Part shown: positions 35,813-45,800 of the stretch, piece by piece
Layout of the letters: every line of letters begins with the position of its first letter
Position numbering within the stretch: the stretch's first letter is position 1
Assembly (NCBI GenBank): GCA_035363255.1
Contig: DAOSES010000001.1
Span: 66,371-130,370 of the forward strand
From: T3SED10-260 sp035363255
GTDB lineage: Bacteria; Caldisericota; Caldisericia; UBA6126
DNA length: 64,000 bases
Direction: 5' to 3'
Program-made: the position numbers and the translations under genes
The notes under the pieces: model-generated
The model's input: the letters and a program-made list of their open reading frames with translations, nothing else
What the model was told of the DNA's origin: nothing
Database searches by the model: none

Positions 35813-38800
35813 TTACAACAAAAACTCAATTAAAATCATCTTGATTCGCTCATTCCACTCTACCTTGCCTCCAAGCCATTCTGAAACAAAACGAACTGGG
35901 ATAAAAGTGCGTCCATTACGAAGAAGTGGAGGAGCATCAAGGTCAATGGTGCGATCATTAATGACAGCTTTGTAGGAATCTATCGTCATGTAAATCCTGG
36001 TGTCACCCTTGATAAGAGAAATGCTTCGAGTGTCCTGGTTCCATTTGACCTGGGCTCCAAATTGCTCGGATACGATTCTGAGTGGTACATATGTACGTCC
36101 ATATTCCACAAAAGGAGCCTGCTCCATAGAAACTGCCTGACCATCAATACGTGCAGTATTGGAACCAATGATAAACTCAATCTTTCGAAGTGCAAACACA
36201 TAAAGCACCTGAGTAAGAAGTGTTTCATTGCCAAGTTCATCTTTAGCGATAATGTTTAGTTGGTTGGAACCTTTTTTTACTGAAAGCTTTAGAGTAAACC
36301 GATTGCCCTCCACCTGAGCTTCCTGCTGATTGATCCATACACGAGAGCCAGGCTCAACTGTACCCATGATATCAATTTTTTCCAACTCAATGAATTTTTC
36401 AGTTTTAAGGTAGTTGTCGAGAATTAAAGAAGGTCCTTGGGTTTTAAGCTCTATACTTAGTATTCTTCGGTTAACTCGACCTTCATTGTCTTCCATTTCT
36501 ATCAGAATGGTATTTTGACCTTCTTTTAATGTGATGCTTGCTTTGAAGGTTCTATCAGCTTGGATGGGGATAAGGGTTTTATTGATGGTCATTTTGACCA
36601 CATGTTCTTCCACGGTGCCTGAAATTTCTTGTACAGGTTTATTGGTTCTTGGATTGGTGGAGTTGACGTGGATCCAATCTTGTTTTCTCCCAGTATTGGT
36701 GCCAATATCCAAAGCATCACGTCCGTCAATGTAGCCTTGCTTTTTGGCAAGAACAACGATAGGTTCTTGGGAAGTTGGAGTTAGACCATCAAAGAAGCAT
36801 ACTCCATCAGCGTTAGTGGTTTTGCTTTCCTGAATACCAGCACCGCTGAGGGTTACATTTACTCCTTCAAGTGTTTTATGAGATCCAATTTCTGTGATAA
36901 GGACTTTGATATTATTCTTCTTGTTGATGGCAAGGGGACCTGAAAGAGTTTGAACTTGAACTTTCAAGCCTTTGGCAGTATCAAATTTGACCAAATCGAG
37001 CATGTAGTAGTATTCGGGGAGGGGAGCATCTTCCGCACGTGGATTACGGGTTGAGCTCATCAGGTCTTTTAAGGAATTTTTAGATACTGTGTCAAGACTG
37101 ATCGTAGTGAGTCCAGTACCAGTGGGAGTGATCATCATCGTGGTAGAAGAAGGATCGCCTGGTTCAGAACCCTGTTGTTGGAGTCGTCCAGTCACTCGGA
37201 ATTCACTGTTATTGCCAGCTAACACTAATTGCATTTCACTCTTTACAGGAAGATCGCGTGGATCTGCAGCATAAATATTAAACTGGATATGATTATCTTT
37301 GCCATAAATCAAATCGTAAGCCATTTCATCCATAAAAGATTTGCCCAAAGGCTGGAGAGTTTCAGCTTCAAGGGCTTCGACTCTGGGAGGACTGACTTTT
37401 GCGACATGGGAGGGCATACCGTCCCAATCGAGACGATAAGTATAATCGGCTGCAGTGGCATAAGCAACGCGTCCGCGATAAGAGGCAGGTAAAACTATTT
37501 GTCTTCCATATCGAGTAGTTATTTTGTTGGGAGAGCTTGGCATAAAAGCATAAGGAGCACCAGCTACATCTGCCCAAGATGAGACAGACCAATTATTCTT
37601 GCCTACCAGACCACCCACTTCGAATACATCTTCTCCAAAGACATAGAAAGCAGTTTCTCCGTTAACATCCAGATTTAACGAGTCACGATGCGAAACAGTT
37701 TCCCATTGGTTGTAGATGGAGTTGTTGCCTAAACGGTCAATATTGGCAAAAATCATACCATAATTGCCTTCGGTGTAGTAGGGACGATTGTAGATAGCAC
37801 CAAAACCCCAGCCAGGATCAGGGTTGAGCTGACTATTGGTATCATACATGGGGTTGATGGCAAAAGTATTATTATCAAATTTGACATTTTCAGTGTTGTA
37901 GTAACTACGACCCAGAGTTTGAGAGAAACCATAGCCACCATACATAGTAGTATAGGCGACAATGGAATAAAACGTTTGCGTTCGTATTATTTCATCGTTG
38001 ATAAGATCGATTTTACCATTGTTGTTGACATCTACGGCAATATGAGCATTCCATCTGTTTCCCCAATAAGTAGGCATCAATAGATACTTTGAAAAAGTGC
38101 CAGTGTAATAACTACTTCGACGCCAGGTAGCCTGACCAGAACCGTAAAAATGCCAATAAAAAGGGGTGATGGCACGATAATAGTTTTTGTGGGTGGTAAT
38201 AAACGGAGTAAATCTTGAAATCTCAAGATTGCCTCCACCGCAGATAGAAACAGATTTACCGACACCTGTGAGTTTTCTACCCTGGGCATCATTGACTTGT
38301 ACACGAATATGATAGATGTTGTTGTCGCCTGCAGTCATAACGAAATCAGGATCTCCCGGGGAAGAATGATAAGACTTTCCAGCGTCATCATAGTTTGAAA
38401 TCTGATAAGTCACTTCGGGTAGTTGGACTTTAACGTTGGCCAAACCCATTTTTCTGCGGTCGGGAGTGTAGACGAAAACTTCAAAAGACCCAGCATCGTT
38501 GGCAGTAAAACCTTTAAAGACATACTTGCCAGTTTTGCCCTGATCAGCATCGAAATTAATAGGTTCGAATCGACCTGCCTGATTTGAAAACATGTAAGTA
38601 TTGCAAACAGGAGTGCCATCATCGTTATGAAGATCGGTGCGAGTCCAATAATACTGGGGAAGAGGATTGGGGTGAGGATCTTTAAATAAGCCATTCCATA
38701 AAGCTCGTTCAAGAGCAACGATATCGATATCTTCATAGGACAGGCTTGCGATGTTGCGTCTGGCAATGTCCATAAGATCTACAGGAGCTCCAGCATCGTC

Positions 38801-41800
38801 AGTGACTACAAAAGTCAAAGGCTCGGAAGGATCCTGAAGCTCGGGCTGAACTCCTGCAGTTAAAACATCAGGTATGGTGGTGACAGATAGTACTGCTTGA
38901 GATTTGACAGGAATCTCTACTCTACCAGTGAGATATACTTCGTGAGAAAATTCGGGGAATCTGCCAGGTAGATTGTACAAGGGGGTAAAGCCACGATCGT
39001 TATTGTCGTCGCCAAATTTGTAGGCATTGATAATAATGGGAAGAACTTCGTCGTCACTTACCACTCCATCGGGGGGAGTAATGGTATTTTTTTGTCGAAG
39101 GTTGAGTCCACCAAAATCAAGCCCTATAGTATCAATAATGCTCTTGTTTTGTGCTGTAAATTCCATGCGATACTTGCCATTTCCACGTTGGAAGGTGCGT
39201 GCATCGATAAGACCAGAAGACCAGGTATTGGTAGCCAAATCATAGCTGCCAAGAATTTCAGTCTCCCAGTCGTTGAAAGAAATCTTACCATCACGATTGA
39301 GATCGTCGCTGGGAAGATACATTTTACCGATGTTGGTAAAATCAGAAGATCGAGGTGGATTGGTAAGCCAACCATCGCCAGCTCCCAAGAGATTGCCAGT
39401 CATGGGGTTGATAACACCTCGATCCTGCCATACAACCATCAGCGCATTGTTGGAAACAGGCAGAGCGGTAGGATGATCTTGATCGCCCTTACGGTCGTAT
39501 TCGCGCAAGGTAAGATCGATTCGATTGTCTTGATCAACAATGAATTCTTTGGGATAATCTGCTATTTCGAGCCCCTCGACTGTGATTCCGACGGGGGCAT
39601 TTTCCTGACAGCAATCCTGATAGTTTTTAATAGTGCCATCGGAGGTTTCGACCATAATCTCAATCTTGCCAGGTCCAGTGGGAATAAGCTCGTCAAGGAC
39701 AAAAACAGGAACACCACGATTATTGAAAGCTTCAGGAACAGTGTCCAGATAGTAGGGATTGAGGTAAGTAGCTGTTGGAGACCAGAAATTGTAGCCAGTG
39801 AAGGCTGCATTGGTATACCAGGTAGCTAATTGCTCCTGACCACCACCAGGACGAATAGTGTCGCCTTCAAAAAACATACCATAGCTGGCATTGCCACCAC
39901 CGGTACGAGGATCCACTGAGCCTGCTCCACCCATAGTGCCATAATAGAGACTATGAGTATAACGGGCGTATTTGTTTTTGTTGGCGGATGAAATACTCAT
40001 TGGTATGGATCTTCCAAGATTAATTGACTGGTTATAACCAGACCCAGCCATGGCCCAGAGAGGGCTGTTGGTGGAGTCGATAATGATTTCTCCGCTGATA
40101 TCATACTGAACAGGAACGTTTTCGATGCCTTCATAACGGTAGGAAGTGTCAATTTTAGCATCGGGTTCACTGAAAATTTTGGGGAACATGAAGGGTCCGC
40201 GAACGATGACTCTTTGGAGTTGTAGCGATTCGGGAACTACGAGTAAGGGATCGTAAGTGTAATGGTTGCGACCAAGATCACGCAGGGCAAAGAATACTCC
40301 ATAGTCAGTCATGGGAAAGAACTCAGTGCCCAGCTTATAGAATTGTTTGGATTGAATCGCGGGGTAGGCATTACGACCACTTCCCTGGTGGGGAATCGAA
40401 GGATCAAGGGGAAGAGCCCTGCCGGTGTGGGTTTGACCTCCAGAATAAGATCTGAATTCTGACCAATTTTTAAGTATCGGATCGTAATGTGCTCTTATCT
40501 GAGGGTTGGGAGGAGGGAGTTTGGACCAGGGATTGGAGCCTGCAGTATAGTTTTCGCGAGAAAGTTGAAGGGAGCGATCGACAATGGTCATTTCAGCAAA
40601 GTTCAAAACAGGATCTGAAGGCACAACTTTGATTTGTTTGTACCCCATATAATCGATGCCGGGACCGTTATCCCAGACATAATCGGTGGGATGTTGATTA
40701 GAGGAGTTATAGTCAAAAATCAGGTTGGTGGAATAGAGACGTATGGTAAGGGGAGAATCTGCATTTTTGGGATTGGCTACACCGAGTCCCACACCACCAT
40801 TGAAATCTTCTTCAGGACTCATAATAGCAACTGGAACTCCGAAGGTAACAACAGGACTTAAATAAGCAGTGGTGAGATTTGTATCATCATTTTGAGGCAT
40901 ATTCGCTGCTCGATCTTTAATGCCAGGATTACCTTGAAACAATCCAAATTTGTCTTGAGCAGTAATAAAGCCTAGGGAAGGAAATCCGAAATCGTCATCA
41001 ATAAGGTCCAGCATGAGATCTAAAACATGATCTGAACAGTCAGTATCTGTAAAACCTGTTCCTCCGCTAAAAGGATCGGGTACTTTGTACCATAAACCGT
41101 TTGGATCTCCATTGCCATTGAGGGGATCTGATCGACCTTGAAAAGAAATACGTTGAGATCTTATAGAATAGAGCATGTCGTGTTGATCCAAAGCACCAAA
41201 AACCTGCCCTGGCATATCTGCCTCAAACCAGCGCCAGGCATCGGCAGTACCGTTGCTATTGACTTGAACAATATAGCGACGATAAACACCTCCACCCACT
41301 AATTGGGCAGTAAACAAATAATCTATACCTGCACCGTGGGCATTGTAGTTCATAATGGTGGGTTTACCATAACGCCCCTGCCCAGTGAGGGGAATGCCCC
41401 AGTTGTAAGATCCGTCGGGGTCGGGGGTAGTGCCATTGCCAGCATACCATTTGGGTACAACCATTTCGGTGTTGTGGGGATCATTGACATCGTTGGGATT
41501 GTTGGCATTAAGCACCTGATAGGAGATGATGGGCTGTCTCGAAGAAGCCATGTCTATACAGGACTTGCTGGGAACAATGTCGATGTCTTCTGGTGCAATA
41601 TCATATTTAAGAAAGGCAAAACAATCGTAGCGATCGCGGATATGGTCGGGAAGGTTGTGGACTGGCTCAACGGGGATAATAAAGAATGGTTCCTTGCGAT
41701 AGTTGTTTTGCCACTCGGCTTTGTTGAATACAGCACGCTTCCAGAAAGGATCAATATAGTTAGTATTAAAGTTGCCCGTAAAATCAGAGTCGGTAGGAAG

Positions 41801-44800
41801 AGGTCGGATGACTCCCCCTCGCTCTGAGTATACCCTAATTTCAAACTGGCTGAAGAGAGTGGCACCTGCAAGGTGACCGTCTGCACCATGAAAACCATCA
41901 TGAACGGAACCACGATAGGGAGTATGCTCAAATTCATAAGTCGGGTTGTCTTTGTCGAGAACAACAACATCTTCGAAAATTCGAGAATTGCTCAAATCTA
42001 AATCGGGATCTTCTGGGGTTACCCAAGCTATAGTCTTGCCTTCAGGACTATCAAATGAACGTGAATTGGGGTTTGGACTATATTGGTAACTGCGACTAGA
42101 AAAAGCACGCTTGCCTTCTATGCCATTAACTATGCCTATGTATGGAATGTAGGGTCGCCCTGACCAGGTATTAGAGTTACAATTATTGGCATCTGTATCC
42201 ACCCAATTGGTATGGTCCAGATCATTCTTATCATTATCATTGTCAATCATACGGAAACGTCGGGGAGGAATTCGTACTCGATTGTAGTTAAATGTAATAG
42301 TTCCGTCACGATATAAAACACAATCAAATTCTGATGTCCATTGTTTGATAAGAGGTGTATCAAAACCAGTAGGACTATGGAATTGGGAGTATGGCCAGTT
42401 CCATGAACCAGCATGAAATGGATGTGTTACAACTTTCCAGACAACCCTGATGTAGTCATTGGTGCGTTTATAATAAGCCCCATAGGGAAACTTTGGGTTG
42501 GAAGCATCATTCAGAACATATCCATAATACCCAGGTGGATACCAGCTGTAACCCCATACATTCGCTCCCCCTGGTACATGCCATTGACCTCCAAGGGGCA
42601 TTACCCAGGCAAGATTTTCCTGGAATAGCTTTTCAGCTTGAACATAGCCTGTAAGCATCTGCCAGTTTTGATCATAATGATAAACAGTCTGGTTGTGAAG
42701 GTTAAAATAGGGAAACATGTTGGAACAATATTGATAGTAATACATGCCTGGACCACCAGCATAGCTATAGGGATAGGGACGCCCACCTATAAATGGGTAA
42801 TACTGATAGTAGGAATCAGGGTAACGATATTGTTGCGCAAGCATATAATCGTTGGATACTGCCCCAGGCGTTAATACAAGCATTCCATCTTCGGTAATGT
42901 ACATACCTGAAAACACCGTATTTCCTATTTTGAAACCGTCAGGTCCTGTTCCCCACAGATTAATTCGGTTGGAACGAAGATTGTCTCCAAAAGAATAGCC
43001 ATTGGTCAGACGCCCACCATAAACATACCAGTAAGATCCTCCTGCATGCAAATAGCCATTATCAGGATCTGGATCTTCAAAGCCTTGCAAATCACCAACA
43101 CTCTCGCTTGCAAAGGGTCGATCTTCTGCACCTTCCACTTCGCCAGGTTTGGGTCCTCGGATGGAAACGTAAACTTTTTCGTCTTTGGCAAAGGGTCTGC
43201 CAAGGGATATTTTGACTTTGGAGGTTTGTTCGACCTTGAGGGGAGGATCGAAGCTGACTTCGACAGGTAGCTGACCAGGCAGGACTTCGATATCAATATA
43301 GCGTGGGTCACCATTGAGACCCATACTGACCATACGGGCGGGATATTCGTGATACCAGGTCTCCTGGGCAAAATCAAGAATGGATCCGCACTCAACATGA
43401 ATGCCAGAAAAAACTCCCGACATCAATCGTATATCGCCCACATTGAAGATATCGTCGTTGTTCATGTCGAAATAGATCATTTCGCCGACATCGTATTCCT
43501 GGTTTTTGATGTATTTTTGGTCGACTACATCGGTGAAAAGCTGATTGAATTGGAGACCATCAGCAAATTTCCATTGAAGACGCACTGAATTCCCCTGTTC
43601 ATCGACATAGGGCTGGCCATTTTCGTCGTTGTCGGTGTACATGGGGTGTAAGCGCCAGCCGATATCAGCATCGCCAGGGGTGACGATGGTGCCAGCGGAG
43701 TATTCTATCAGGTTTCCGCCACGATCCACGGCCACGTCTGTGAGACGAGTATCGCCTTCAGCAACAAAAGGATTGCTGGCATCTTTATCTTTCTTTTGGT
43801 AGATGGGTTCGCCACATCCTAAATGAGGGGCATAGCCCTGAGGGGGAGGATTATCGAAACGGGAATCGTAATACATCACATAGTCGGGGAATTGAGACAA
43901 CTGCTGACCAAAATCAAGGTAGTTGAGCCCAACTGCAGTGTTGTTGGCGCCCAAATATTCTTCGCCAGTACGTTGAGCCTTGTATTCGTCGGATAAAGAC
44001 TGAGGAAGAACTGCATCGTAGGGCAGGTTGGCGCCACGGTTGTTGTCAAAACCATTGTCGTTGAAAATCTGGATGCCAACATAACTACGATAGTCGATGC
44101 GAATATCGTGAAAAGTACAACCTGGAACGATAAAATCGTCAGGATCAGGACCAAGTACCGTACTTTTTTGGATTCTGAGTGAGTTTTCTTTAATGTCGCC
44201 ATTGGGGGATCGGAGTCTGGCGGAAGTAGTGGAAGGAGTATTTTTGCCTTTCCATACATCGGCCAGAACAGTGATATCGTAGCGGGAGTCATCGCATTGA
44301 GCCTGAAGTACTTCCAGAAGGGATAGTACCATTACGGGCTCGTTTGCAAGCGCACTACGGCGATTGGTAGTGAGGCGAACATCGGCTGGAGTAGCGAAAC
44401 CTATAGGAAAGAATTGGTTGGTAGCGGTGTGGGTGTAGGGGATATCGTGATAAATGGGTTCGTTGATATCGTATTGACCATTGTTGTTTTTGTCGATAAA
44501 GCGGATTTCGAAGTTGGGAGAGGTATAGGTAAAAGGAAGAAGGGTTTTGCCAAAGTCTTTTTCGAAGTCCTTGACGGTGGTGGAAGCGGAAGCGCGATAG
44601 TTGTAGACTTTATTTTCGTGTATGACAGAAACGAAAGTATAGCGGAAGTCGTCGACTTCCACTTGATTCAGAGTATTGCCAGAGCCTTTGCGATAGATAG
44701 GCTCATCTGCGTCGTATTGACCATTAAAATTGGAATCATAGAAGCGATATTGAGAGGAAAAACGAATAGTGGGCTCGGAAACAATGACAGGGTTGTAGGG

Positions 44801-45565
44801 GTCGGCAATATTTAGAAAAAATTCTTCGTCGCCATAAGCAACGATGGAGTTTTGGTCGTAGTAGTAATTGAGTTCAAACCATCCAACTCGAAAAGCACGG
44901 TCGGTGCCTTTTTTGTAGGAGGTGTTGCGATCCCAGAAATAAATTTTGTCGCGGTATCCGCCGCCTTGGAAGATGCGATAAGGCCCCTGGGTGTTGTTGG
45001 ACATGGAGGGATCCATGCGAGCCAGAGGACTCACCACGCAGCGTTCGGAAACATATTGTGGGTGGGATGGGTCTGCCGTAACGTCGGTACGACAATCGTT
45101 GAAGACTCCATCGGGATCCAACCAAAGCTGACCGTTATCATCGACTACCGCGTACCATTTGTGGTATGCAGTGGAAGTGCCACCGGATGCATCGACCGTC
45201 AGATATACATAGGCCCAATACATGGGCTCAGTGTATTTGGTGCGATCGTTCTTGTTGCGGACGGGATAAGGTACCCCTGCAAGCGTTCTTGCGTTGTTCG
45301 CATTGGGCATCAGGTAGGTTTCTGATTCATTGTCAGAAAAATACTTGCCCCAATAGCTGGCGCCTTTAGGCTCCCAGGGGAAGTTGCGTTCCCCTTCCAG
45401 CTCTTTCCCATCATGCTCAAAGCCAACGGGATTCAGGTTCAAGAACATCATTGTAGCGGGGATGTTCTTGGATACTGCGCGAACACCAAAGGACCATTCA
45501 CCTTGATGGGGGAATGAACCAAAAAAGAGTAATGCAATAACTAAAATACTCAATAATTTTCTCAT
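35813..45565 (-). CDS. Giant secreted stalk-domain protein D (first gene of array)
   Basis: This 3250-residue exported protein is the promoter-proximal member. A signal peptide (about 1-30) is followed by VDDNGQLWLDPDGVFND, several EF-hand-like repeats (such as DKNNNGQYDINEPIY) and the RIQKSTVLGPDPDDF/TFHDIRIDYRSY block. A nidogen-like, strongly Tyr-rich insert occupies about 800-1210 (QYYPFIGGRPYPYSYAGG). Family landmarks are YDCFAFLKYDIAPEDI (about 1315), GAGIDYLFT (about 1411), YSGGQTHTGR (about 1711), WQDRGVINP (about 2045), DLNRDGKISFNDWETE (about 2088) and RTDLHNDDGT (about 2305). A carboxypeptidase-regulatory-like domain (about 2885-2930), two Ig-like domains (about 2972-3125) and two stalk repeats (about 3127-3250) end it. 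The ribosome site GGAGAGG is 6 nt upstream of the start. No enzyme motif is recognised. Confidence 0.93.
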   Translation of the reverse strand: MRKLLSILVIALLFFGSFPHQGEWSFGVRAVSKNIPATMMFLNLNPVGFEHDGKELEGERNFPWEPKGASYWGKYFSDNESETYLMPNANNARTLAGVPYPVRNKNDRTKYTEPMYWAYVYLTVDASGGTSTAYHKWYAVVDDNGQLWLDPDGVFNDCRTDVTADPSHPQYVSERCVVSPLARMDPSMSNNTQGPYRIFQGGGYRDKIYFWDRNTSYKKGTDRAFRVGWFELNYYYDQNSIVAYGDEEFFLNIADPYNPVIVSEPTIRFSSQYRFYDSNFNGQYDADEPIYRKGSGNTLNQVEVDDFRYTFVSVIHENKVYNYRASASTTVKDFEKDFGKTLLPFTYTSPNFEIRFIDKNNNGQYDINEPIYHDIPYTHTATNQFFPIGFATPADVRLTTNRRSALANEPVMVLSLLEVLQAQCDDSRYDITVLADVWKGKNTPSTTSARLRSPNGDIKENSLRIQKSTVLGPDPDDFIVPGCTFHDIRIDYRSYVGIQIFNDNGFDNNRGANLPYDAVLPQSLSDEYKAQRTGEEYLGANNTAVGLNYLDFGQQLSQFPDYVMYYDSRFDNPPPQGYAPHLGCGEPIYQKKDKDASNPFVAEGDTRLTDVAVDRGGNLIEYSAGTIVTPGDADIGWRLHPMYTDNDENGQPYVDEQGNSVRLQWKFADGLQFNQLFTDVVDQKYIKNQEYDVGEMIYFDMNNDDIFNVGDIRLMSGVFSGIHVECGSILDFAQETWYHEYPARMVSMGLNGDPRYIDIEVLPGQLPVEVSFDPPLKVEQTSKVKISLGRPFAKDEKVYVSIRGPKPGEVEGAEDRPFASESVGDLQGFEDPDPDNGYLHAGGSYWYVYGGRLTNGYSFGDNLRSNRINLWGTGPDGFKIGNTVFSGMYITEDGMLVLTPGAVSNDYMLAQQYRYPDSYYQYYPFIGGRPYPYSYAGGPGMYYYQYCSNMFPYFNLHNQTVYHYDQNWQMLTGYVQAEKLFQENLAWVMPLGGQWHVPGGANVWGYSWYPPGYYGYVLNDASNPKFPYGAYYKRTNDYIRVVWKVVTHPFHAGSWNWPYSQFHSPTGFDTPLIKQWTSEFDCVLYRDGTITFNYNRVRIPPRRFRMIDNDNDKNDLDHTNWVDTDANNCNSNTWSGRPYIPYIGIVNGIEGKRAFSSRSYQYSPNPNSRSFDSPEGKTIAWVTPEDPDLDLSNSRIFEDVVVLDKDNPTYEFEHTPYRGSVHDGFHGADGHLAGATLFSQFEIRVYSERGGVIRPLPTDSDFTGNFNTNYIDPFWKRAVFNKAEWQNNYRKEPFFIIPVEPVHNLPDHIRDRYDCFAFLKYDIAPEDIDIVPSKSCIDMASSRQPIISYQVLNANNPNDVNDPHNTEMVVPKWYAGNGTTPDPDGSYNWGIPLTGQGRYGKPTIMNYNAHGAGIDYLFTAQLVGGGVYRRYIVQVNSNGTADAWRWFEADMPGQVFGALDQHDMLYSIRSQRISFQGRSDPLNGNGDPNGLWYKVPDPFSGGTGFTDTDCSDHVLDLMLDLIDDDFGFPSLGFITAQDKFGLFQGNPGIKDRAANMPQNDDTNLTTAYLSPVVTFGVPVAIMSPEEDFNGGVGLGVANPKNADSPLTIRLYSTNLIFDYNSSNQHPTDYVWDNGPGIDYMGYKQIKVVPSDPVLNFAEMTIVDRSLQLSRENYTAGSNPWSKLPPPNPQIRAHYDPILKNWSEFRSYSGGQTHTGRALPLDPSIPHQGSGRNAYPAIQSKQFYKLGTEFFPMTDYGVFFALRDLGRNHYTYDPLLVVPESLQLQRVIVRGPFMFPKIFSEPDAKIDTSYRYEGIENVPVQYDISGEIIIDSTNSPLWAMAGSGYNQSINLGRSIPMSISSANKNKYARYTHSLYYGTMGGAGSVDPRTGGGNASYGMFFEGDTIRPGGGQEQLATWYTNAAFTGYNFWSPTATYLNPYYLDTVPEAFNNRGVPVFVLDELIPTGPGKIEIMVETSDGTIKNYQDCCQENAPVGITVEGLEIADYPKEFIVDQDNRIDLTLREYDRKGDQDHPTALPVSNNALMVVWQDRGVINPMTGNLLGAGDGWLTNPPRSSDFTNIGKMYLPSDDLNRDGKISFNDWETEILGSYDLATNTWSSGLIDARTFQRGNGKYRMEFTAQNKSIIDTIGLDFGGLNLRQKNTITPPDGVVSDDEVLPIIINAYKFGDDNNDRGFTPLYNLPGRFPEFSHEVYLTGRVEIPVKSQAVLSVTTIPDVLTAGVQPELQDPSEPLTFVVTDDAGAPVDLMDIARRNIASLSYEDIDIVALERALWNGLFKDPHPNPLPQYYWTRTDLHNDDGTPVCNTYMFSNQAGRFEPINFDADQGKTGKYVFKGFTANDAGSFEVFVYTPDRRKMGLANVKVQLPEVTYQISNYDDAGKSYHSSPGDPDFVMTAGDNNIYHIRVQVNDAQGRKLTGVGKSVSICGGGNLEISRFTPFITTHKNYYRAITPFYWHFYGSGQATWRRSSYYTGTFSKYLLMPTYWGNRWNAHIAVDVNNNGKIDLINDEIIRTQTFYSIVAYTTMYGGYGFSQTLGRSYYNTENVKFDNNTFAINPMYDTNSQLNPDPGWGFGAIYNRPYYTEGNYGMIFANIDRLGNNSIYNQWETVSHRDSLNLDVNGETAFYVFGEDVFEVGGLVGKNNWSVSSWADVAGAPYAFMPSSPNKITTRYGRQIVLPASYRGRVAYATAADYTYRLDWDGMPSHVAKVSPPRVEALEAETLQPLGKSFMDEMAYDLIYGKDNHIQFNIYAADPRDLPVKSEMQLVLAGNNSEFRVTGRLQQQGSEPGDPSSTTMMITPTGTGLTTISLDTVSKNSLKDLMSSTRNPRAEDAPLPEYYYMLDLVKFDTAKGLKVQVQTLSGPLAINKKNNIKVLITEIGSHKTLEGVNVTLSGAGIQESKTTNADGVCFFDGLTPTSQEPIVVLAKKQGYIDGRDALDIGTNTGRKQDWIHVNSTNPRTNKPVQEISGTVEEHVVKMTINKTLIPIQADRTFKASITLKEGQNTILIEMEDNEGRVNRRILSIELKTQGPSLILDNYLKTEKFIELEKIDIMGTVEPGSRVWINQQEAQVEGNRFTLKLSVKKGSNQLNIIAKDELGNETLLTQVLYVFALRKIEFIIGSNTARIDGQAVSMEQAPFVEYGRTYVPLRIVSEQFGAQVKWNQDTRSISLIKGDTRIYMTIDSYKAVINDRTIDLDAPPLLRNGRTFIPVRFVSEWLGGKVEWNERIKMILIEFLL

Positions 45566-45636
45566 CTGCCCTCTCCTTTACGCAAAGAAGATCTCAACAT
45601 AAGTTACCATTCCTATTTAAACCAACAACTCAACCT

Positions 45637-45665
45637 AATTTTTTCATTTTTTTCCAAAATGTCAA
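45637..45665 (-). promoter_or_regulatory. Probable promoter of the giant-gene array
   Basis: On the minus strand a perfect TTGACA (45665-45660) is followed after 16-17 nt by an A/T-rich -10 candidate, AAAAAT or AAAATT. The -10 match is only partial. It lies about 70-100 bp upstream of the gene D start and downstream of the terminator of the preceding gene pair. It is the only good candidate in the 235-bp gap. Confidence 0.5.
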
Positions 45666-45689
45666 GACAATAACCACCAAAATCAATAA

Positions 45690-45711
45690 AAATTAGCTCT
45701 TGCGAAAGAGC
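45690..45711 (-). terminator. Intrinsic terminator after the PQQ-propeller gene
   Basis: On the minus strand GCTCTT-TCGC-AAGAGC is followed by TAATTTTTATT. The 6-bp stem with a short loop and a U-rich tail fits a Rho-independent terminator. It separates the 45801-49740 gene pair from the giant-gene promoter. Confidence 0.6.
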
Positions 45712-45800
45712 AACAATTCATCTTCTTTATCTCATATATAGATACCATCGTGCAAACTATTATATGTAAAAATCTCTCAAGCTTCAATGTATACATTTGA

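Noticed and set aside
39092..39829. Long plus-strand ORF (about 245 codons) opposite giant gene D, and many similar ones in 6000-45500
   Set aside because: They lie antisense to continuous, conserved giant ORFs and have no ribosome sites or recognisable domains. They are shadows of the biased codon use of the real genes.
6045..45565. Giant proteins as cellulosome scaffoldins or polyketide/nonribosomal peptide synthases
   Set aside because: No cohesin, cellulose-binding, adenylation, ketosynthase or carrier motifs are seen. The EF-hand-like loops are not paired like true dockerins.
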